64,000 bases of DNA, taken from assembly GCF_001006305.1 (NCBI RefSeq), contig NZ_LBHJ01000001.1, forward strand, positions 372,001 to 436,000, written 5' to 3'. The translations under genes and the position numbers were made by a program. This document shows, piece after piece, positions 61,529 to 64,000 of the stretch. Source of the stretch: Silvibacterium bohemicum. GTDB lineage: Bacteria > Acidobacteriota > Terriglobia > Terriglobales > Acidobacteriaceae. The notes under the pieces were generated by a model. The model was not told the DNA's origin. It searched no databases and saw only the letters and a program-made list of their open reading frames with translations. The number at the start of each line of letters is the position of its first letter. Position 1 is the stretch's first letter.

Positions 61529-62413
61529 CTAATTCGTCTCCGTTTTGCTGATGTATTTGCCGATCAACAGATCCAACTTCACTTTTGTGGCTGCGGGAAT
61601 CACCGCAGGATTGGTAAGAATCGCAAACTTCAATGCCGACGCACACGCGCAGCCGCGTTCCTTCGGCATAGCAGCCACTGCCGCCTTCACTACCAGGGCC
61701 GCGTTCGCCGCGTTCTGGTTCAACACCGCGACAATCTGATCGACCGTCACATCGTCATGACCTTCGCGCCAGCAGTCGTAGTCGGTAACCATGGCCATCG
61801 TCGCATAGCAGATCTCCGCCTCGCGAGCCAGCTTCGCCTCCTGCAGATTGGTCATGCCGATCACGTCCGCGCCCCAGCTCCTATAGAGGTTCGACTCCGC
61901 GCGCGTCGAAAACTGCGGGCCCTCTATGCAGATGTACGTGCCGCCTAGCTTGCCAACCACTCCTTGCGAGGCGCAGGCTCCCTCGATCGCACGTGCCGCC
62001 GTCGCGCATACAGGATCGCCAAAAGACACATGCCCGACAATCCCATCGCCGAAGAAGGTTGCGTTACGCGCGAAGGTGCGGTCGATGAACTGGTCGGGGA
62101 TCACAAAGTCCGTCGGCTTGTGCTCTTCCTTGAGTGAGCCCACAGCAGAGACGGAGAGTATCCGCTCCACGCCCAGCTTCTTCATGGCATAAATGTTGGC
62201 GCGAAAGTTCAGCTCCGAAGGAAGAAGCCGATGGCCGCGTCCATGCCGCGCAAGAAAAGCCACCTTGCGGCCTTCGAGTTCGCCCAGGACAAAGGCGTCG
62301 CTGGGATCGCCGAAGGGAGTTTCCACGCGCTCTTCATGGATTCCGGTTAAGCCGGGCATGGCATACAGGCCGCTGCCGCCGATAATTCCGATTTCTGCCA
62401 GTTGCAAATTCAA
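61529..62413 (-). CDS. mtnP: S-methyl-5'-thioadenosine phosphorylase (MtnP)
   Basis: 294 residues, probable TTG start at 62413. It cleaves methylthioadenosine from polyamine synthesis to adenine and methylthioribose-1-phosphate. Motifs: IGIIGGSGLYAMPGL, FLARHGRGHRLLPSELNFRANIYAMKKLGVERILSVSAVGSL, CIEGPQFSTRAESNLYRSWGADVIGMTNLQEAKLAREAEICYATMAMVTDYDCW. The MTNLQEA motif fits MTA rather than inosine specificity. First of the coupled minus-strand series. Confidence 0.93.
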   Translation of the reverse strand: MNLQLAEIGIIGGSGLYAMPGLTGIHEERVETPFGDPSDAFVLGELEGRKVAFLARHGRGHRLLPSELNFRANIYAMKKLGVERILSVSAVGSLKEEHKPTDFVIPDQFIDRTFARNATFFGDGIVGHVSFGDPVCATAARAIEGACASQGVVGKLGGTYICIEGPQFSTRAESNLYRSWGADVIGMTNLQEAKLAREAEICYATMAMVTDYDCWREGHDDVTVDQIVAVLNQNAANAALVVKAAVAAMPKERGCACASALKFAILTNPAVIPAATKVKLDLLIGKYISKTETN

Positions 62414-62582
62414 GCTCCGCCGCGAAGATTGCGGCTGTTATCGAAAGGTATGGAAAGAAACAGAACCTCCAGTATAAATGCGCGATGGCCCCAGCAGCAT
62501 CTTCAGCGAGGCAGTCTGTGGCAGGGGAGAAAACCTTGCCCCGCTGAAAACTAAATTCGCGATAACAACTCCTCAAGACCGC

Positions 62583-62630
62583 AAAAAAAGATGCTCACCC
62601 CACCGCAAACAACGCGGAAGGATGAGCATC
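62583..62630 (-). terminator. Terminator of the xylanase gene
   Basis: On the minus strand the arms GATGCTCA and TGAGCATC enclose about 25 bases with internal pairing, followed by TTTTTTT. It is about 30 bp after the xylanase stop. Confidence 0.8.
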
Positions 62631-62658
62631 GGCAGTTCGTCTGGAAATCGAACCGGTT

Positions 62659-64000
62659 TTACCAGCCGAGTTGTCTGTTCACATACAGTACCGGCAGAAA
62701 AAACGTGCCGGTGTGGTAGACGGACGAATTCCACGGCGCACTCAGCGTAAACAGTGCGTCTTCGCCGCATCCGGTGAAGTTCACCTCGAAGGTGGTGCTG
62801 GCCGCGCCGCTGGCCGGGATATCTCCCAGCACAACCGGGAAGGAGCTTTGCGGCGTCACCACCGGCGAGCAGTGCTTGCCGAAAATCTGCTTCAGCGTGA
62901 AGCCGGTAATCTGGGTGGCGTACGCCGGGCCCACGTCGCCGTTGGTTGCGGTCATCGTGAATACGCGCGTGTTCTTGTCTCCCTTGCCGCCGTTTGTTTC
63001 GGTAATCGAGAACTTCAATCCGTAACCGGGCAGCTTGGTGTGATCGATAATGCCCCAGTAGGCCGGCTTGGCCTGCAGGTTCATGTCGAACGGTAGAGGA
63101 TAGTCGGTGCGATCCACCGGAAAGCTATCCAGCCAGGTATCGTTGTCGGCCATACCCCAGATGGTGACCGCGCTGAGCTTGCCCTTCAGCTCGCGGAACA
63201 CATCGAAGTATTTGTCATACAGCCAGCCTTGCTCGGCCAGAACCGAGGCTGGGATGCTATTGCCGAAGTTCGAGACGGTGTCGCCTCCGTTGTAGACGCT
63301 CACGTCGAGCTCCGTCACCTGCTGGTCGATGCCGGGGAAGTTCCTGGCTACCGTTTCCACCGCCTGCTTCACTGACTCGGGCGTTGGGAAGTTGATGTCG
63401 TTGTGCATCTCGTGCCCGATCGCATCCACCGGCACGCCCCGCTCGCGAAGTTCCCGCACTACCTTGATCAGGCAGGCCTGGCGATTCGCGACGGTCGTGC
63501 TGAATTCGTTGATGAAGAGCTTCGTTCCCGCCGGCGCATACTGCTTCGCCGCCTTGAACGCGACATCGATGTAGCTCGGCCCCAGCACCTGATAGAACGG
63601 TCCATGAACCAGGCAGTCGGACTGCGTTGGATCGAGCGGTTCGTTCACCACATCCCATGCATAGACTGCGGTGCCGAAGTGCTGCACCTCGTTTTGGATG
63701 TGCTCCTGGATGTTGGCTATCACCACCGTCTGGTTGGCAGCGGAGTTGGTGCCATCGCCGGTGGCATAGGCCGGAGTCTGCTCGCCGGTTGCCCAGACCA
63801 GGTTCTGTCCGCGCACCCGCATGTTGTGGCACTCAGCGAGACCAACTTCGCTGTCGCCGGTCGCATAAGTGTAAACGCCCTTGGTGTTTTCGACCGAGCT
63901 CCACTTCAGGTCGTTCCCCGGAGTCATGCTGTCGAAGTGCATCGTCAGCAGCTGCATATTCGGCCCGGAGAGATCGGTCGTATCGACCGCCGCGCCGATG
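62659..64000 (-). CDS. GH10 endo-1,4-beta-xylanase, 5' end outside window
   Basis: At least 446 residues; the frame is open to the right edge, so the signal peptide is outside. The GH10 barrel shows the early MHFDSMTPGNDLKWSSVE, acid/base Glu in YAWDVVNEPLD, nucleophile Glu in VTELDVSVY and AVTIWGMADNDTWLDSFP. After the barrel a beta-sandwich of about 120 residues (GLKFSITETNGGKGDKNTRVFTMTATNGDVGPAYATQITGF to the end) may bind carbohydrate or act as a spacer. It hydrolyses xylan outside the cell. It is monocistronic, ending at the terminator. Confidence 0.93.
   Translation of the reverse strand, partial: IGAAVDTTDLSGPNMQLLTMHFDSMTPGNDLKWSSVENTKGVYTYATGDSEVGLAECHNMRVRGQNLVWATGEQTPAYATGDGTNSAANQTVVIANIQEHIQNEVQHFGTAVYAWDVVNEPLDPTQSDCLVHGPFYQVLGPSYIDVAFKAAKQYAPAGTKLFINEFSTTVANRQACLIKVVRELRERGVPVDAIGHEMHNDINFPTPESVKQAVETVARNFPGIDQQVTELDVSVYNGGDTVSNFGNSIPASVLAEQGWLYDKYFDVFRELKGKLSAVTIWGMADNDTWLDSFPVDRTDYPLPFDMNLQAKPAYWGIIDHTKLPGYGLKFSITETNGGKGDKNTRVFTMTATNGDVGPAYATQITGFTLKQIFGKHCSPVVTPQSSFPVVLGDIPASGAASTTFEVNFTGCGEDALFTLSAPWNSSVYHTGTFFLPVLYVNRQLGW

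Noticed and set aside
1-64000. tRNA, rRNA, insertion sequence transposase or integrase genes
   Set aside because: I looked for cloverleaf-like GTTCGAATCC segments and for transposase or recombinase motifs in all plausible frames and found none; a dedicated scan could still reveal a tRNA.

Overview
The window is a dense, high-GC stretch of bacterial chromosome with 52 protein-coding genes on both strands. It contains no rRNA, no tRNA, no CRISPR array and no transposase that I can recognise. Several gene types together point to the Acidobacteria, probably the Terriglobales/Acidobacteriaceae: an orphan duplicated FtsX/MacB permease of the acidobacterial ADOP type, a sedolisin-type (S53) protease with a long Ig-like repeat tail, a bacillithiol synthase BshC, DinB-fold secreted proteins, and several families of short palindromic repeats in most larger gaps. 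This placement is inferred from gene content; there is no marker gene here.

Layout. 1-8.9 kb: the 3' part of a secreted S53 protease, a BON/glycine-zipper lipoprotein, small envelope proteins, tRNA thiolase mnmA, and an ArsR regulator divergent from an SDR gene with an operator-like palindrome between them. 9.1-21 kb: ADOP permease, TPR-glycosyltransferase, cysteine desulfurase, a second SDR, a DinB-like protein, a patatin-like hydrolase, citrate synthase and glycine oxidase thiO. 21-30 kb: coiled-coil membrane protein, uppP, polX, a cold-shock protein, a Nudix hydrolase, a DUF2520 protein and bshC. 30-40 kb: hypothetical lipoproteins, a small catalase-like protein, a DUF59 protein, and a tightly coupled trio (penicillin-acylase family, polytopic membrane protein, polyprenyl synthase), then an EAL protein. 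40-48 kb: a GT-C glycosyltransferase carrying translated palindromic repeats, a carboxypeptidase-regulatory-like protein, DinB, a TolB-like/TPR protein and an NfeD/ClpP-class protease whose 5' side is filled with repeats. 48-52 kb: an accessory-looking segment with a large Sll1717-type P-loop ATPase carrying TIR/deoxyribosyltransferase-like N-terminal modules, a small Cys/His protein and a tandem repeat tract. 52-54 kb: slipin and a SPOR protein. 54-64 kb (minus strand): plsC, mpl, ldcA, dapF, mgtC, a GT-C enzyme, a PfkB kinase, mtnP, and a GH10 xylanase that runs off the right edge.

How genes work together. From mtnP to ldcA the genes overlap or nearly touch (several ATGA/GTGA junctions), and mpl-plsC follow after a repeat-filled gap. 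DapF, LdcA and Mpl together form a meso-DAP and peptidoglycan-peptide recycling set. NfeD and slipin, usually neighbours, are split here by about 4.2 kb holding the Sll1717-type ATPase, which makes that segment the best candidate for an inserted defence-like gene. The most unusual feature of the window is its palindromic repeat families. Their stems vary in a paired, compensatory way between copies. Some copies lie in frame inside two glycosyltransferase genes, one appears to supply the 3' end of plsC, and one contains the start codon of nfeD.
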